Below, in pieces: positions 49,294 through 59,238 of a DNA stretch of 64,000 bases. Source of the DNA: JAIOSM01 sp023143455 (GTDB lineage: Bacteria > Desulfobacterota > Desulfobacteria > Desulfobacterales > Desulfobacteraceae); the NCBI GenBank assembly GCA_030632885.1, contig DAOVTW010000015.1, positions 1-64,000 of the forward strand, written 5' to 3'. Below the pieces are notes generated by a model, which was given only the letters and a program-made list of their open reading frames with translations, did not search any database and was not told where the DNA came from. Numbering within the stretch: position 1 is the stretch's first letter; every line of letters begins with the position of its first letter. A program made the position numbers and the translations under genes.

Positions 49294-49986
49294 ATGAATC
49301 GAATAAAAGAAAACCTTGAAATAATTAATAACGAAATTTCAAATTCTGCGGAACAAACAAAAAGAAAACTTGAAGATATTACTATCATCGGTGTAAGTAA
49401 AAAACACAGCATTGAAACTATTCATAAAGGAATAAAAGCGGGTATCAAAACCTTTGGGGAGAGCTACGTTAATGAGGCTGTAAGTAAAATAGACAGCATG
49501 AATGATAATACTTTATCATGGCATTTCATAGGGCATCTCCAATCAAACAAAGCAAAGTTTGCAGTAAAGTATTTTGACCTTATCCACAGTGTCGACACAT
49601 TAAAACTCGCCGCTGAAATCAATAAACAAGCACAAAAAATAAATAAAAAGCAAGCCATTCTAATACAGATAAATATTAGTGAAGAAAAATCTAAATCAGG
49701 CATTAACGCTGAAGAGGCTTGTTTACTTGCAAGAAATATAAGTTCGTTTGAGAACCTTAGTTTGAAAGGGATTATGGGCATGCCACCATTCTCCCATGAC
49801 CCTGAAAATTCAAGGAAATATTTTAAAAATCTTAAGGAAATTAAGGAGTACATTGACAAACAAAATATTCCCTCTATTACAATGAAACATCTTTCAATGG
49901 GAATGAGTCAGGATTATAAAGTAGCAATTGAAGAAGGTTCCACAATGGTAAGGATAGGAACAAAATTATTTGGGCAAAGACAATGA
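49294..49986 (+). CDS. PLP homeostasis protein (YggS/PLPBP)
   Basis: A 230-residue alanine-racemase-like TIM-barrel protein that binds pyridoxal 5'-phosphate and maintains vitamin B6 and amino-acid balance. VSKKHSIETI holds the PLP lysine; WHFIGHLQSNKAK, SVDTLKLAAEIN, GIMGMPPFSHD, LSMGMSQDY and STMVRIGTKLFGQR are signature segments. It overlaps queH by 4 bp. Confidence 0.93.
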   Translation: MNRIKENLEIINNEISNSAEQTKRKLEDITIIGVSKKHSIETIHKGIKAGIKTFGESYVNEAVSKIDSMNDNTLSWHFIGHLQSNKAKFAVKYFDLIHSVDTLKLAAEINKQAQKINKKQAILIQINISEEKSKSGINAEEACLLARNISSFENLSLKGIMGMPPFSHDPENSRKYFKNLKEIKEYIDKQNIPSITMKHLSMGMSQDYKVAIEEGSTMVRIGTKLFGQRQ

Positions 49987-50534
49987 AAGTATTGCTTCAT
50001 ATATGTTGCGCTCCATGCTCAATTTTCCCAATCGAGGTACTTAAAAAAGAAGGGGCGGAAATCATGGGTTTTTTCTTTAGACATAATATCCATCCCTACA
50101 CAGAATGCATGAAAAGAGAGCAAACTTTAAAAGAATATGCTGAAAGAATCAACTTAAAAGTCATATATCAAAAAGGATATGAACTTGAAAAATTTCTTCA
50201 GCAACTTGTATTCAGAGAATCAGGCAGATGCAGGTTTTGCTACCATAAACGACTTCTTGCTGCTTGCAAAGTAGCAAAAAAAGGAAACTTTGATGCTTTT
50301 ACTAGCACGTTATTGTATAGCAAATTTCAAAATCATGACCTGATTTACGCAATTGGCAAAGCCATTGGAAAAAAAGAGGGGGTTAATTTTTTGTATCGTG
50401 ATTTTAGAAATGGCTGGAAACATGGGATACAGGAATCAAAAAAAGAAAAAATGTATCGCCAACAGTACTGTGGTTGTATCTACAGCGAAAAACAACGGTA
50501 CTTTAAAACAAATAATTTTAGGACAAGTGCTTAA
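49983..50534 (+). CDS. queH: Epoxyqueuosine reductase QueH
   Basis: A 183-residue DUF208 enzyme, the alternative to QueG for the last step of queuosine synthesis in tRNA. HICCAPCS (C8, C9, C12), the FRHNIHPYTE loop, RESGRCRFCYHKR, FTSTLLYSKFQ and the C-terminal YCGCIYSE hold the Fe-S and active-site cysteines. It overlaps yggS by 4 bp, and its 3' end overlaps that of the convergent PilB-like gene by 17 bp. Confidence 0.93.
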   Translation: MKVLLHICCAPCSIFPIEVLKKEGAEIMGFFFRHNIHPYTECMKREQTLKEYAERINLKVIYQKGYELEKFLQQLVFRESGRCRFCYHKRLLAACKVAKKGNFDAFTSTLLYSKFQNHDLIYAIGKAIGKKEGVNFLYRDFRNGWKHGIQESKKEKMYRQQYCGCIYSEKQRYFKTNNFRTSA

Positions 50535-53187
50535 CTTGCTGGGTCTGGTCTGCAGGCTTTGGCTGCTCTGGACGTGGTGCTGGTTTCAGTATTGGCTTAG
50601 GCTGAGGTGCTTGTTGTGATGCTGGATTCGGCTGAGCTGGTCTTGGGGCTGGATTCGGCTGCACTGGTCGCAGAGCTGGTCTAGGCGGAGCTGGTTGACC
50701 AGGTTTTCCTGCTGGATTCGGCTGAGCTGGTCTTGGGGCTGGTCTCTGCAGAGCTGGCTGACCTGACCTTGATACTGGACTCTGTTGTGCCGGTCTTGGG
50801 GTTGATTCATTTGGTCTGACTGCTGAACTCGTTGTCGGTGGCTGAGTCGGTTTTATTACAGACTCTGGATTAGCTTTTATATTTAATGACGCTTTTGGAA
50901 CTGATGCTGATGCCCGATTCACTTGCGGAGTTAACTTAAGCTCTTTCCCAATGTGATTAGCCAATTTGTTATTCGTATCATGTAATCTTCCTGCAGTTAC
51001 TTCAAATAAATGTTTTGCAACATCAGGATAGTCTGAAATAACCTCTGCGAGTTTATCGCCTGGATAACGGGTAACTCTGGACCTTCCATTAGAAATAATT
51101 GATGCTGTTCTTGGTTCATTAATGAGGGCTGCCACCTCACCAAAATAAACACCAGGTTCTATTATTTCAGCAATCTTTTTCCCATCTTTTACAACATCTA
51201 AAGCACCCTGATCTAATTTAAAAAAATCAATATCATTATTCCCTTCCCGTATTATATAATCCCCATCTTCATATTGTTCTACATCAGGGTTAATCAAGTA
51301 GGCAGGTAGAGCTTCTTTAGTAACAACTGTTTTTTTCTGAACTTCTTCAAACGATGTCACACCAAGTCTTGCCTTTTCAAGTGCGGCCTCTCTTAAAGTA
51401 CTCATTCCTTCTCGTATAGCAACTTTTCTTAACTGATCTTCAGGCACATTTGCATTGATCGCTTTTGAGACCTCGTCGGTAACTTCCATGAGCTCGTAAA
51501 ATCCCACTCGTCCTTTGTATCCGGTTCCATTGCAATTTTTACAACCTTTTGGACCATATAATTCTAAATCAGGAATTTCTTTTCTAGTAAAACCATGGTG
51601 CTCAAGTTCTTTTGGGTCATATCCAGTAACTATTTGTTTACAATGGGGGCAAAGTCTCCTTCCGAGACGTTGAGAAAGAACCATTGTAACTGTTCCGGAA
51701 AGCATATATGAGGGAATTCCAATATCAACAAGCCTGCCTATTGTTGAAGGGGAATCATTTGTATGTAATGTACTGAAAACAAGATGTCCTGTCATAGCAG
51801 CTTTTAAACAAATCTCAGCAGTTTCATAGTCTCTTATTTCTCCAACCATGACAATATCAGGGTCCTGCCGTAAAAAAGATCTTAAAGCTCTCGCAAAAGT
51901 CATACCCACATCTTCTTTAACATGTACCTGGTTAATACCTTTAAAGTTAAACTCCACTGGGTCTTCAGCTGTTAAAATTTTTGTATCTTCCTTATTGAGC
52001 CTGTTTAACACTGAATAAAGAGTTGTTGTTTTTCCGCTACCTGTCGGGCCTGTGACCAAAATTAGCCCATATGGTCTATTGATACATCTTTTAAGGCTAG
52101 AAAATGTATTTTGTTCAAATCCTAATTTTGACAAATCAACACTAAGGGCGCTCTGATCAAGAATACGAAGTACAACTCCTTCACCATAAAGTGTAGGAAG
52201 AGTAGATACCCTAAAATCAACTGTTTTTGTCTTCCCAAAACGCATTTTAATCCTGCCATCCTGGGGTACCCTTCTTTCAGCGATATCAAGCCGGGCAAGT
52301 ATTTTCAGCCTTGAGGTTACAGCACTTTTAATTGCCGGAGGAAGGTTCATTGATTTATAAAGACTGCCATCTATTCTGTATCTTACCTGAAAAGATTTTT
52401 CATAAGGCTCAATATGGATATCACTTACACCATCATTCACGGCTTTTGAAAGGATACCATTGACAAGCTTAATAATAGGGGCAGTTTCTGCTCCTGCGCC
52501 AAGCTCATCTTCTTCCATGTCAATTTCTTGACTTAATTCAACCCTCTCTTCAGCTTCAGATACAAGGGAGCCAAAATCTTCAATATTTGTTACTTCTTCT
52601 TCTTCTTCTTCTTCAAATTGGATAAGCTCTTTATAATCATCATCGCTTATTTTATAATAATCTCTATATGCCTGAATAATATCATTTTCAGAAGAAACAC
52701 ATACTTTAAGACTATGCCCTACATCTGACTGAAGGTTATCAACAGCCTCTGTGTCTGTAGGTTCAGACATTGTCATAACAATAGTTAGGTCATCGCCTTT
52801 CCCTTCTGTTGCAATAGGAAACGCCATGTACTTTTTTGCAATCTCGTAGGGAATGGTTTCAATAATTTTAGGATTAGGCTTAAGATCAGAATATTTTAAA
52901 GCATCATAATTATATAATCTGGAAAGAACACTTGTAATTGTATCAGGATCTATATAACCCTTGGAAAGTAAAATTGAGCTGAGTCTTTCCTGGGTTTTCT
53001 GGTGAATTTTTTTTGATTCATCAAGCTGGATGCTTGTAATTTGACCCTCTTTTGAAAGAATCTCGCCAATTCTAATCCTTCCTTGCCCACTCTGATCTTT
53101 AATAGTAGCACCTAACTTAGAAGAAGTTTTACTAGAAGGGCGTTGGCGAGCAGAACGCTTGCTTTTTCTATCTTCTTTACTTACCAT
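50518..53187 (-). CDS. PilB/GspE-type ATPase fused to a cyclic-nucleotide-binding domain and a proline-rich tail
   Basis: An 889-residue protein. Order: MshEN (T2SSE_N) domain 36-180, which in homologues binds c-di-GMP; an acidic linker with seven Glu (192-198); the secretion/pilus ATPase core 235-610 with Walker A GPTGSGKT (380-387), Asp-box and Walker B DPDIVMVGEIRD (442-453), His-box TGHLVFSTLHTND, and a zinc motif with C513, C516, C549 and C552; a cyclic-nucleotide-binding (CRP-like) domain 630-745 with YFGEVAALINEPRTASI; and a low-complexity Pro/Gln/Ala tail 750-889 with APRPAQPNPA repeats. The ATPase would power assembly of a type IV pilus or type II secretion pseudopilus. Fusion to a CNB domain is unusual. 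No pilus genes are adjacent. Confidence 0.88.
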   Translation of the reverse strand: MVSKEDRKSKRSARQRPSSKTSSKLGATIKDQSGQGRIRIGEILSKEGQITSIQLDESKKIHQKTQERLSSILLSKGYIDPDTITSVLSRLYNYDALKYSDLKPNPKIIETIPYEIAKKYMAFPIATEGKGDDLTIVMTMSEPTDTEAVDNLQSDVGHSLKVCVSSENDIIQAYRDYYKISDDDYKELIQFEEEEEEEVTNIEDFGSLVSEAEERVELSQEIDMEEDELGAGAETAPIIKLVNGILSKAVNDGVSDIHIEPYEKSFQVRYRIDGSLYKSMNLPPAIKSAVTSRLKILARLDIAERRVPQDGRIKMRFGKTKTVDFRVSTLPTLYGEGVVLRILDQSALSVDLSKLGFEQNTFSSLKRCINRPYGLILVTGPTGSGKTTTLYSVLNRLNKEDTKILTAEDPVEFNFKGINQVHVKEDVGMTFARALRSFLRQDPDIVMVGEIRDYETAEICLKAAMTGHLVFSTLHTNDSPSTIGRLVDIGIPSYMLSGTVTMVLSQRLGRRLCPHCKQIVTGYDPKELEHHGFTRKEIPDLELYGPKGCKNCNGTGYKGRVGFYELMEVTDEVSKAINANVPEDQLRKVAIREGMSTLREAALEKARLGVTSFEEVQKKTVVTKEALPAYLINPDVEQYEDGDYIIREGNNDIDFFKLDQGALDVVKDGKKIAEIIEPGVYFGEVAALINEPRTASIISNGRSRVTRYPGDKLAEVISDYPDVAKHLFEVTAGRLHDTNNKLANHIGKELKLTPQVNRASASVPKASLNIKANPESVIKPTQPPTTSSAVRPNESTPRPAQQSPVSRSGQPALQRPAPRPAQPNPAGKPGQPAPPRPALRPVQPNPAPRPAQPNPASQQAPQPKPILKPAPRPEQPKPADQTQQVKHLS
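50621..50742. repeat. Direct repeat within the proline-rich tail coding region
   Basis: A 32-bp sequence starting GCTGGATTCGGCTGAGCTGG occurs identically at 50621-50652 and 50711-50742, a 90-bp period. It encodes the APRPAQPNPA unit of the PilB-like tail. Tail length could change by slippage or recombination. Confidence 0.8.
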
Positions 53188-53190
53188 AGG

Positions 53191-53415
53191 TTAAATATCT
53201 CCGGTACTATTCAAAATATTAAAAATTTTCTTTGCACCTGCAAGGATAATAAGTCCTCCTAAAAAATAAAATGAAAATTCTATAACTAAAGTTGCATGCG
53301 CAAAATAATTAATTGCAACCACCTTGGGCATTACATAGGGAATTTTAAAAAAAACTCCGATCCCAACAACAATTAATACAATACCATAAACAATTTGAAA
53401 TTGCTTCTTATTCAT
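53191..53415 (-). CDS. Small two-helix membrane protein
   Basis: A 74-residue protein with two hydrophobic segments (YGIVLIVVGIGVFFKI and FSFYFLGGLIILAGAKKI). It starts within the last 4 bp of the ABC-F gene and ends 3 bp before the PilB-like gene, so all three are on one message. Function unknown; its place suggests an operon filler or accessory membrane factor. Confidence 0.68.
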   Translation of the reverse strand: MNKKQFQIVYGIVLIVVGIGVFFKIPYVMPKVVAINYFAHATLVIEFSFYFLGGLIILAGAKKIFNILNSTGDI

Positions 53416-55277
53416 TTAATTTGTTGCCTTTCAAGCTGATCTATTTGATCTAATTTTTTTCCAAAATGTTCTTTTTTTATTTCTATTTCTTCAAAAAGTC
53501 CTTCTAAATTTTCATACGAGACATCAATTTCGCCTTGGGTTTCAGCAATTTCAACAGACAAAATTCCTATTTTGTGCCCATTTAACTCTTTTGTTGCATG
53601 AATAATCTCATTATTTAGCTTATTCAAATCTGTTTCCAATTCACTTATCAAATTTTCGAGTTTTTCAATTTTTAAATATATCGGTTTTGTTACTTTTGAG
53701 CGTTCAGCAACTATCTGTGAACGCCTCTGTCTCATCTCTTTCTTTGAAACTTTATCAGGGCTGTTCTTTGTTATTTCAACAATATCTTTTTCTTCGCCCC
53801 AACCTTCTTTTTCAAGAAATTCTGGATAACTCCCTTCAAATATATACACCTTATCATTATTAAAAACAATAAGTCTATTAGCAAGTGTATTTAAAAACAT
53901 TTCATTATGAGTAATTAAAACAACAGCACCTTCAAAATTATGTAGGGCGATTAAAAAAGAATCAGATGTTTCCATGTCAAGGTGGTTGTCGGGCTCATCA
54001 AGCATTAAAAGGTTTAAGGGTGTAACAAGTAACTTTCCAATCATTGTTCTGCTTTTTTCGCCGCCGGAAAGTACTGACACTTTTTTTAAAGCTTTATCAC
54101 CATCAAACATCATTGCACCACAAATATTTCTAACCTGATGCCTTGGTATATCAGAATATACGTTTTGGATCTCTTGTTCAACAGTAAAGTTATCATTAAG
54201 TGAATTAATATTCGTCTGTTCAAAATATCCCATCTTAACATTTGGATTAAATTTGAGAGTACCTGAACTTAACTTTAATTTTTCTGCCAGAAGTTTAAGT
54301 AATGTTGTTTTCCCTTTACCGTTTTTACCAATTATTGCAATTCTGTCTCCAGGAGTAATTGTTATAGAAAAATCATCGATTAGTTGCTTGCCATTCTTTT
54401 CATAGCCAAAAGTGAACCCCTGAGCATTTAAAACCTGTTTTCCTTTAAACCCAATAGAATTAAATGAGAAATCCAAGGATTCAATTTTTTGAAGCTTTTC
54501 TCTTGTCTTTGATTTGTCAAGCGCCTTTACTCTTGATTGAACTAAATTTGCAAGCCTTGCCTTTGCCCGGAACCTGGTAATAAAAGTTTGAATCTCTTTT
54601 TCTCTTTTTTCTTCATTAAGCCGTGTTTTTTCATAAACTTCTTCATCTTGAATAAGTTTATTATAATATTTTTCTGTATCACCTTTTACCTTTTTTATTT
54701 TTGCTCTGTGAACTCCTGCAACATGGGTTACAACTTTATTCATAAAACTTCTATCATGGGTTACAAGCAAAAGTTCTCTTTGCCAGGATGAAAGAAAAGC
54801 TATCAGCCATCGGATGGAAGTGATATCAAGATAATTTGTTGGTTCATCAAGTATAAGAAGATCAGATTCTGACACAAGCACTTTTGCAAGATTGAGCCTT
54901 ATCTGATATCCACCTGAAAATTCATTAGGAGGAACGTACATGTCTTGTTCTGAAAACCCAAGCCCTGCAAGTATTTTTTCAGCTTTCCAATAATGATCTT
55001 TCTCATGTTTTAATAATCCAAGGCAGCATTCATCTAATACGCTCTCTTGAGAGAACCTTAACTTTTGTGATAGATAACCGATTTTATAATCATTCGGCGC
55101 CTTGATTATCCCGGCATCTGGCTCTTCACCACCAATAATCATTTTTAGTAAAGTTGTTTTACCATGTCCGTTTCTTCCCACAAATCCAACTTTTTCACCA
55201 TGATTGATTTGAAGGGATGTGGAGTCAAACAGAATATTATCGCCATAGCTCTTTGTTATATATTCAATATTTATCAT
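53412..55277 (-). CDS. ABC-F family ATPase
   Basis: A 621-residue protein with two ABC domains and no membrane segments: Walker A GRNGHGKTTLLKM and GKNGKGKTTLLKL; signatures FSGGYQIRLNLAKVL and LSGGEKSRTMIGKLL; Walker B LLILDEPTNYLD and LLMLDEPDNHLD. The linker (about 200-290) is the helical arm typical of translation-associated ABC-F proteins, and a C-terminal coiled coil (IEKLENLISELETDLNKLNNEI...) follows. Such proteins act on the ribosome in translation quality control or antibiotic protection. The exact subgroup (EttA, Uup, YheS) is not decided. Confidence 0.9.
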   Translation of the reverse strand: MINIEYITKSYGDNILFDSTSLQINHGEKVGFVGRNGHGKTTLLKMIIGGEEPDAGIIKAPNDYKIGYLSQKLRFSQESVLDECCLGLLKHEKDHYWKAEKILAGLGFSEQDMYVPPNEFSGGYQIRLNLAKVLVSESDLLILDEPTNYLDITSIRWLIAFLSSWQRELLLVTHDRSFMNKVVTHVAGVHRAKIKKVKGDTEKYYNKLIQDEEVYEKTRLNEEKREKEIQTFITRFRAKARLANLVQSRVKALDKSKTREKLQKIESLDFSFNSIGFKGKQVLNAQGFTFGYEKNGKQLIDDFSITITPGDRIAIIGKNGKGKTTLLKLLAEKLKLSSGTLKFNPNVKMGYFEQTNINSLNDNFTVEQEIQNVYSDIPRHQVRNICGAMMFDGDKALKKVSVLSGGEKSRTMIGKLLVTPLNLLMLDEPDNHLDMETSDSFLIALHNFEGAVVLITHNEMFLNTLANRLIVFNNDKVYIFEGSYPEFLEKEGWGEEKDIVEITKNSPDKVSKKEMRQRRSQIVAERSKVTKPIYLKIEKLENLISELETDLNKLNNEIIHATKELNGHKIGILSVEIAETQGEIDVSYENLEGLFEEIEIKKEHFGKKLDQIDQLERQQIK

Positions 55278-55462
55278 TCAGCAGTTATCATAATAGTTAA
55301 TTGTTAATAATAGTTTAAACAAAATCAAAAAAAATATGATATTACCATTCATAGGCTGATTAATAAAGAATAATAATTGTCCTTGACTTGGATTCTTATT
55401 ATGCCTTAATTTTAAAAATAAATTAAGATTAAATAATATCACTAAATAATTATGAGGGAAAA

Positions 55463-58177
55463 ATGCAATATATTTATGAGTTTAATAAAAAAAATACAGG
55501 AGGCGATGCAACTCAAAAAAATCTATTAGGCGGTAAAGGAGCCAACCTTGCAGAGATGGCAAAGCTTGGACTTCCTGTTCCACCAGGGTTCACAATTACA
55601 ACTGAGTGTTGCAACGACTACTTGAAAACCGATGGTACTTTTCCAAAAGAGCTATATAATCAAATTGATTCTGCCATGGCAAATATGGAAAAAGAAATGG
55701 GAAAAAAGTTTGGTGATAAAGAAAACCCGCTTTTAATATCATGTAGATCAGGTGCCAGAAAGTCAATGCCTGGAATGATGGAAACAGTTCTCAATGTTGG
55801 TATAAGTTCAGAGACAATTCCAGGGCTCATAAAAAAAACAGATAATGAATGGTTTGTTTATGATGCATATCGAAGACTTATAATGATGTATTCAGATGTT
55901 GTAATGGAAAAAGCTGAAGATATCAACCCGGTCGATGGGATGGGTATAAGACTTAATCTTGAAATAATCTTAAATGATCTTAAAAATGATAAGGGTTATG
56001 AAAACGATACAGACATTACAACCCAGGAGATGAAAAACTTATGTGAAAAATTCAAAAAAAAGATTAAAGCAACTTTTAATATCGAATTTCCTGACAATCC
56101 AAAAGATCAACTCATGGGTTCAATCGGAGCTGTTTTTAAAAGCTGGAACGGTAAAAGAGCTGTCTCATATAGAAGAATTGAGCATATTCCTGATAATTGG
56201 GGAACAGCTGTTAATGTCCAAAGCATGGTGTTTGGCAACATGGGCAGCAATTCTGCAACAGGTGTTGCTTTTACAAGAGATCCTGCGACTGGTGATAATA
56301 AATTCTACGGAGAATGGCTTGTCAATGCTCAGGGAGAAGATGTTGTGGCTGGAATCCGCACACCAAATCCACTTAACAATGATACAAAAAACAATCAAAA
56401 TGATCATCTTCCATCCCTGGAGGAAACAATGCCTGATCTTTATCAAGAACTTTTTGATATCAGGACAATACTTGAAACCCATTATAAAGATATGCAGGAT
56501 ATTGAGTTTACAATCCAGGATGGAAAACTTTTCATGTTGCAATGCCGGTCAGGAAAAAGAACTGCCCTAGCTGCTCTTAATATGGCAATGGACATGTTTG
56601 ATGAAAAAATGATTGATGAAAAAACCATGGTCCAGAGACTTGACCCAAAACATTTAGATGACATTCTCCACCCTGTAGTAGATCCAAAAGCAGAGCAAAA
56701 TGCTGTTAAACTTGCCGAAGGTCTTCCTGCGGGTCCTGGTGGAGCCTATGGACAAATTGTTTTTACATCTGAAGATGCCGTTAAATGGGCAAGAACTAAA
56801 AAAGTTGTGCTAATTCGAGATGAAACAAACCCCGAAGATATTGAGGGAATGCGGGCTGCCTCTGGACTTCTTACTGCGAGGGGCGGAATGACAAGCCATG
56901 CTGCCCTTGTTGCAAGGGGCTGGGGAAAATGCTGCATCGTTGGTGCAGGAGCATTAAAAATAAACTATGAGAAAAAAGAATTAACAAATGGAACAAAGAT
57001 TTACAAAGAAGGCGACTTTATTACATTAAACGGGACCAAAGGCATTGCCTGGGAAGGCAAGCTTAACATGCTCAAGCCAACAGAAAACAAAAGATTTCAA
57101 CAATTTATGGAAATTGCTGATAAATATCGCCAAATGGGTGTCAGAGCAAATGCAGAAACACCTGATGATGCTTCTCTTGCCCTTAGATTCGGAGCTGAAG
57201 GAATTGGTCTATTCAGAACAGAGCATATGTTTTACGGAACAGATTCAGACAAACCGCTTTTCCTGCTTCGAAAAATGATTCTAAGCAAATCAAAACATGA
57301 AAGAGAAAATTCTCTAAATGAACTTTTCCCTTTTGTTAAAAAAGAGATACAATCAACCCTTGAAATCATGGGAAACTACCCTGTAACATTCCGACTTCTT
57401 GATCCACCACTCCATGAATTTGTACCCCAATCAGAAAAAAACCAGAAAGAAATGGCAAAAGCACTTAATGTTGATATTGAAGAAATCATCCAGCGAAGTG
57501 AAGCGTTAAAAGAAACAAATCCCATGATTGGCCACCGAGGAGTAAGGCTTGGAATTACCTTTCCGGACATTACTGAGATGCAGATAAGAGCAATTCTTGA
57601 AGCAAGCGCTGAATTAATCAAACAAAAACAAACTCCTCTTCCAGAGATAATGATTCCTGTTACCTGCAATGAAAAAGAACTTAAGTTCACAAAAAAGATT
57701 ACAGACAGGGTCTACAATGAGGTCGTGGAAAAATTTAATATCGCTTCCATTGATTATAAATTCGGCACTATGATTGAAATACCTAGGGCCGCAGTCATTT
57801 CTGATAAAATGGCCCGGTATGCAGAATTCTTCTCATTCGGCACCAATGATCTGACCCAGATGACCTTTGGATTCAGCCGTGATGACATTGGATCTTTTAT
57901 GAATGAATATATTGAAAATGCAATTTTGGATGCAGATCCCTTTGAAACTCTTGACATTGAAGCCGTTGGTGAGCTTATCAAAGCTTCAGTTAAACTTGGA
58001 AGAAGAACAAGACCTGATATAAAACTTGGTATCTGTGGAGAACATGGTGGCGACCCTGCTTCTATTGAATTTTGTTACAAAGAAGGGCTAACATATGTAA
58101 GCTGTTCACCATACAGAGTTCCCATTGCAAGACTCGCAGCAGCCCAGGCTGCTATTAAGTATGGGAGTAGAAATTAA
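55463..58177 (+). CDS. ppdK: Pyruvate, phosphate dikinase
   Basis: A 904-residue enzyme interconverting pyruvate + ATP + phosphate and PEP + AMP + pyrophosphate. The N-terminal ATP-grasp domain (LGGKGANLAEMAKLGLPVPPG, SCRSGARKSMPGMMETVLN), the phosphohistidine domain (ARGGMTSHAALVARGWGKCC, catalytic His and the regulatory Thr), and the C-terminal PEP/pyruvate barrel (GLFRTEHMF, MIGHRGVRLGI, FFSFGTNDLTQMTFGFSRDD, GICGEHGGDP) are all complete. Expected to supply PEP for gluconeogenesis from pyruvate in an organism growing on small organic acids or autotrophically. Single gene with 185 bp of AT-rich upstream DNA. Confidence 0.96.
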   Translation: MQYIYEFNKKNTGGDATQKNLLGGKGANLAEMAKLGLPVPPGFTITTECCNDYLKTDGTFPKELYNQIDSAMANMEKEMGKKFGDKENPLLISCRSGARKSMPGMMETVLNVGISSETIPGLIKKTDNEWFVYDAYRRLIMMYSDVVMEKAEDINPVDGMGIRLNLEIILNDLKNDKGYENDTDITTQEMKNLCEKFKKKIKATFNIEFPDNPKDQLMGSIGAVFKSWNGKRAVSYRRIEHIPDNWGTAVNVQSMVFGNMGSNSATGVAFTRDPATGDNKFYGEWLVNAQGEDVVAGIRTPNPLNNDTKNNQNDHLPSLEETMPDLYQELFDIRTILETHYKDMQDIEFTIQDGKLFMLQCRSGKRTALAALNMAMDMFDEKMIDEKTMVQRLDPKHLDDILHPVVDPKAEQNAVKLAEGLPAGPGGAYGQIVFTSEDAVKWARTKKVVLIRDETNPEDIEGMRAASGLLTARGGMTSHAALVARGWGKCCIVGAGALKINYEKKELTNGTKIYKEGDFITLNGTKGIAWEGKLNMLKPTENKRFQQFMEIADKYRQMGVRANAETPDDASLALRFGAEGIGLFRTEHMFYGTDSDKPLFLLRKMILSKSKHERENSLNELFPFVKKEIQSTLEIMGNYPVTFRLLDPPLHEFVPQSEKNQKEMAKALNVDIEEIIQRSEALKETNPMIGHRGVRLGITFPDITEMQIRAILEASAELIKQKQTPLPEIMIPVTCNEKELKFTKKITDRVYNEVVEKFNIASIDYKFGTMIEIPRAAVISDKMARYAEFFSFGTNDLTQMTFGFSRDDIGSFMNEYIENAILDADPFETLDIEAVGELIKASVKLGRRTRPDIKLGICGEHGGDPASIEFCYKEGLTYVSCSPYRVPIARLAAAQAAIKYGSRN

Positions 58178-58293
58178 TATAATATTGATTTCAAACAGCG
58201 AATAACGTATATATAAAAGGTCTAAACTTTTGTCACACCCATTTACACAAAGTACCTTGCGCAAAAGAATTTATAGATTATTTTAAGGATATA

Positions 58294-59238
58294 ATGAAAG
58301 TAATAGAAAACATAAACGATATAACCAAGCCTTTAAAAAACAGTGTTATCACCATTGGTAATTTTGATGGTGTACACAAAGGGCATCAAGCTCTTTTCCA
58401 TCAGGTTATTGAAAAAGCAGACGAGATAAATGGTATATCTATTGTTATAACATTTGACCCTCACCCTTTGAGGGCTTTGGGAAAAGCAGGTCCACCACTA
58501 ATTACACGGCGAGACCAAAAAATTGAACTGATCAAACGTGCAAAAATTGATTATATACTCTGCCTTCCCTTTACAAAAGAATTTGCTCAAACAGAGCCCA
58601 TGGACTTTATAAACGATTTTCTTATTTCTAAACTTGGAATGAAAGCAATTATCGTGGGTCCGGATTACCTGTTTGGAAAGAATCGTGAAGGCAATATATC
58701 TTTATTAAAAAAAGAAGGTGAAAAAGCCAACTTTTCTGTAATTGTGCCAAATTGGATCAATGACACTCAAACCGGTACTGAAAGAATAAGCAGTACAAAA
58801 ATACGTAATCTTGTGATAGAAGGTAAAGTAAGAGAAGTACCACAATATCTTGGAAGATTTTATCAAATTCGGGGAAAAGTCATAAAAGGCAGAAACCGAG
58901 GTGGAAGCCAACTTGGTTTCCCCACTGCAAATATTAAGCTTCATGATGAGTTATGCCCAAAGTTTGGTGTTTATGCCGTAGAGGTTGAATGTACAAAAGG
59001 TGTTTTTAAAGGCGTGGCAAATATTGGATATAGCCCAACTTTTGATGATCACATATTTACAATTGAAGTTCATATACTTGATGGTTTTTCTTCTGACATT
59101 TATGATACAAGAATTCGTGTCAATATCATAGAACGACTAAGGGATGAAAAAAAATTTTCAAGCATAAAAGAGCTCTCGAATCAGATCAGCAAAGATATTA
59201 AAAAGGCAAAGGAAATTTTAAGTAATGGCAATTCTTGA
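58294..59238 (+). CDS. ribF: Bifunctional riboflavin kinase / FAD synthetase
   Basis: A 314-residue enzyme making FMN and then FAD. N-terminal adenylyltransferase: TIGNFDGVHKGHQALF and the ISSTKIR motif. C-terminal flavokinase: KGRNRGGSQLGFPTANIK, PKFGVYAVEV, GVANIGYSPTF. It overlaps the def gene by 14 bp and begins a six-gene housekeeping run. No FMN riboswitch is visible upstream. Confidence 0.96.
   Translation: MKVIENINDITKPLKNSVITIGNFDGVHKGHQALFHQVIEKADEINGISIVITFDPHPLRALGKAGPPLITRRDQKIELIKRAKIDYILCLPFTKEFAQTEPMDFINDFLISKLGMKAIIVGPDYLFGKNREGNISLLKKEGEKANFSVIVPNWINDTQTGTERISSTKIRNLVIEGKVREVPQYLGRFYQIRGKVIKGRNRGGSQLGFPTANIKLHDELCPKFGVYAVEVECTKGVFKGVANIGYSPTFDDHIFTIEVHILDGFSSDIYDTRIRVNIIERLRDEKKFSSIKELSNQISKDIKKAKEILSNGNS

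Noticed and set aside
50586..50810. Small protein frame within the PilB tail region
   Set aside because: It is a shadow of the repetitive proline codons in another frame.
58178..58293. FMN riboswitch before ribF
   Set aside because: None of the conserved RFN-element segments is visible in the 116-bp gap.
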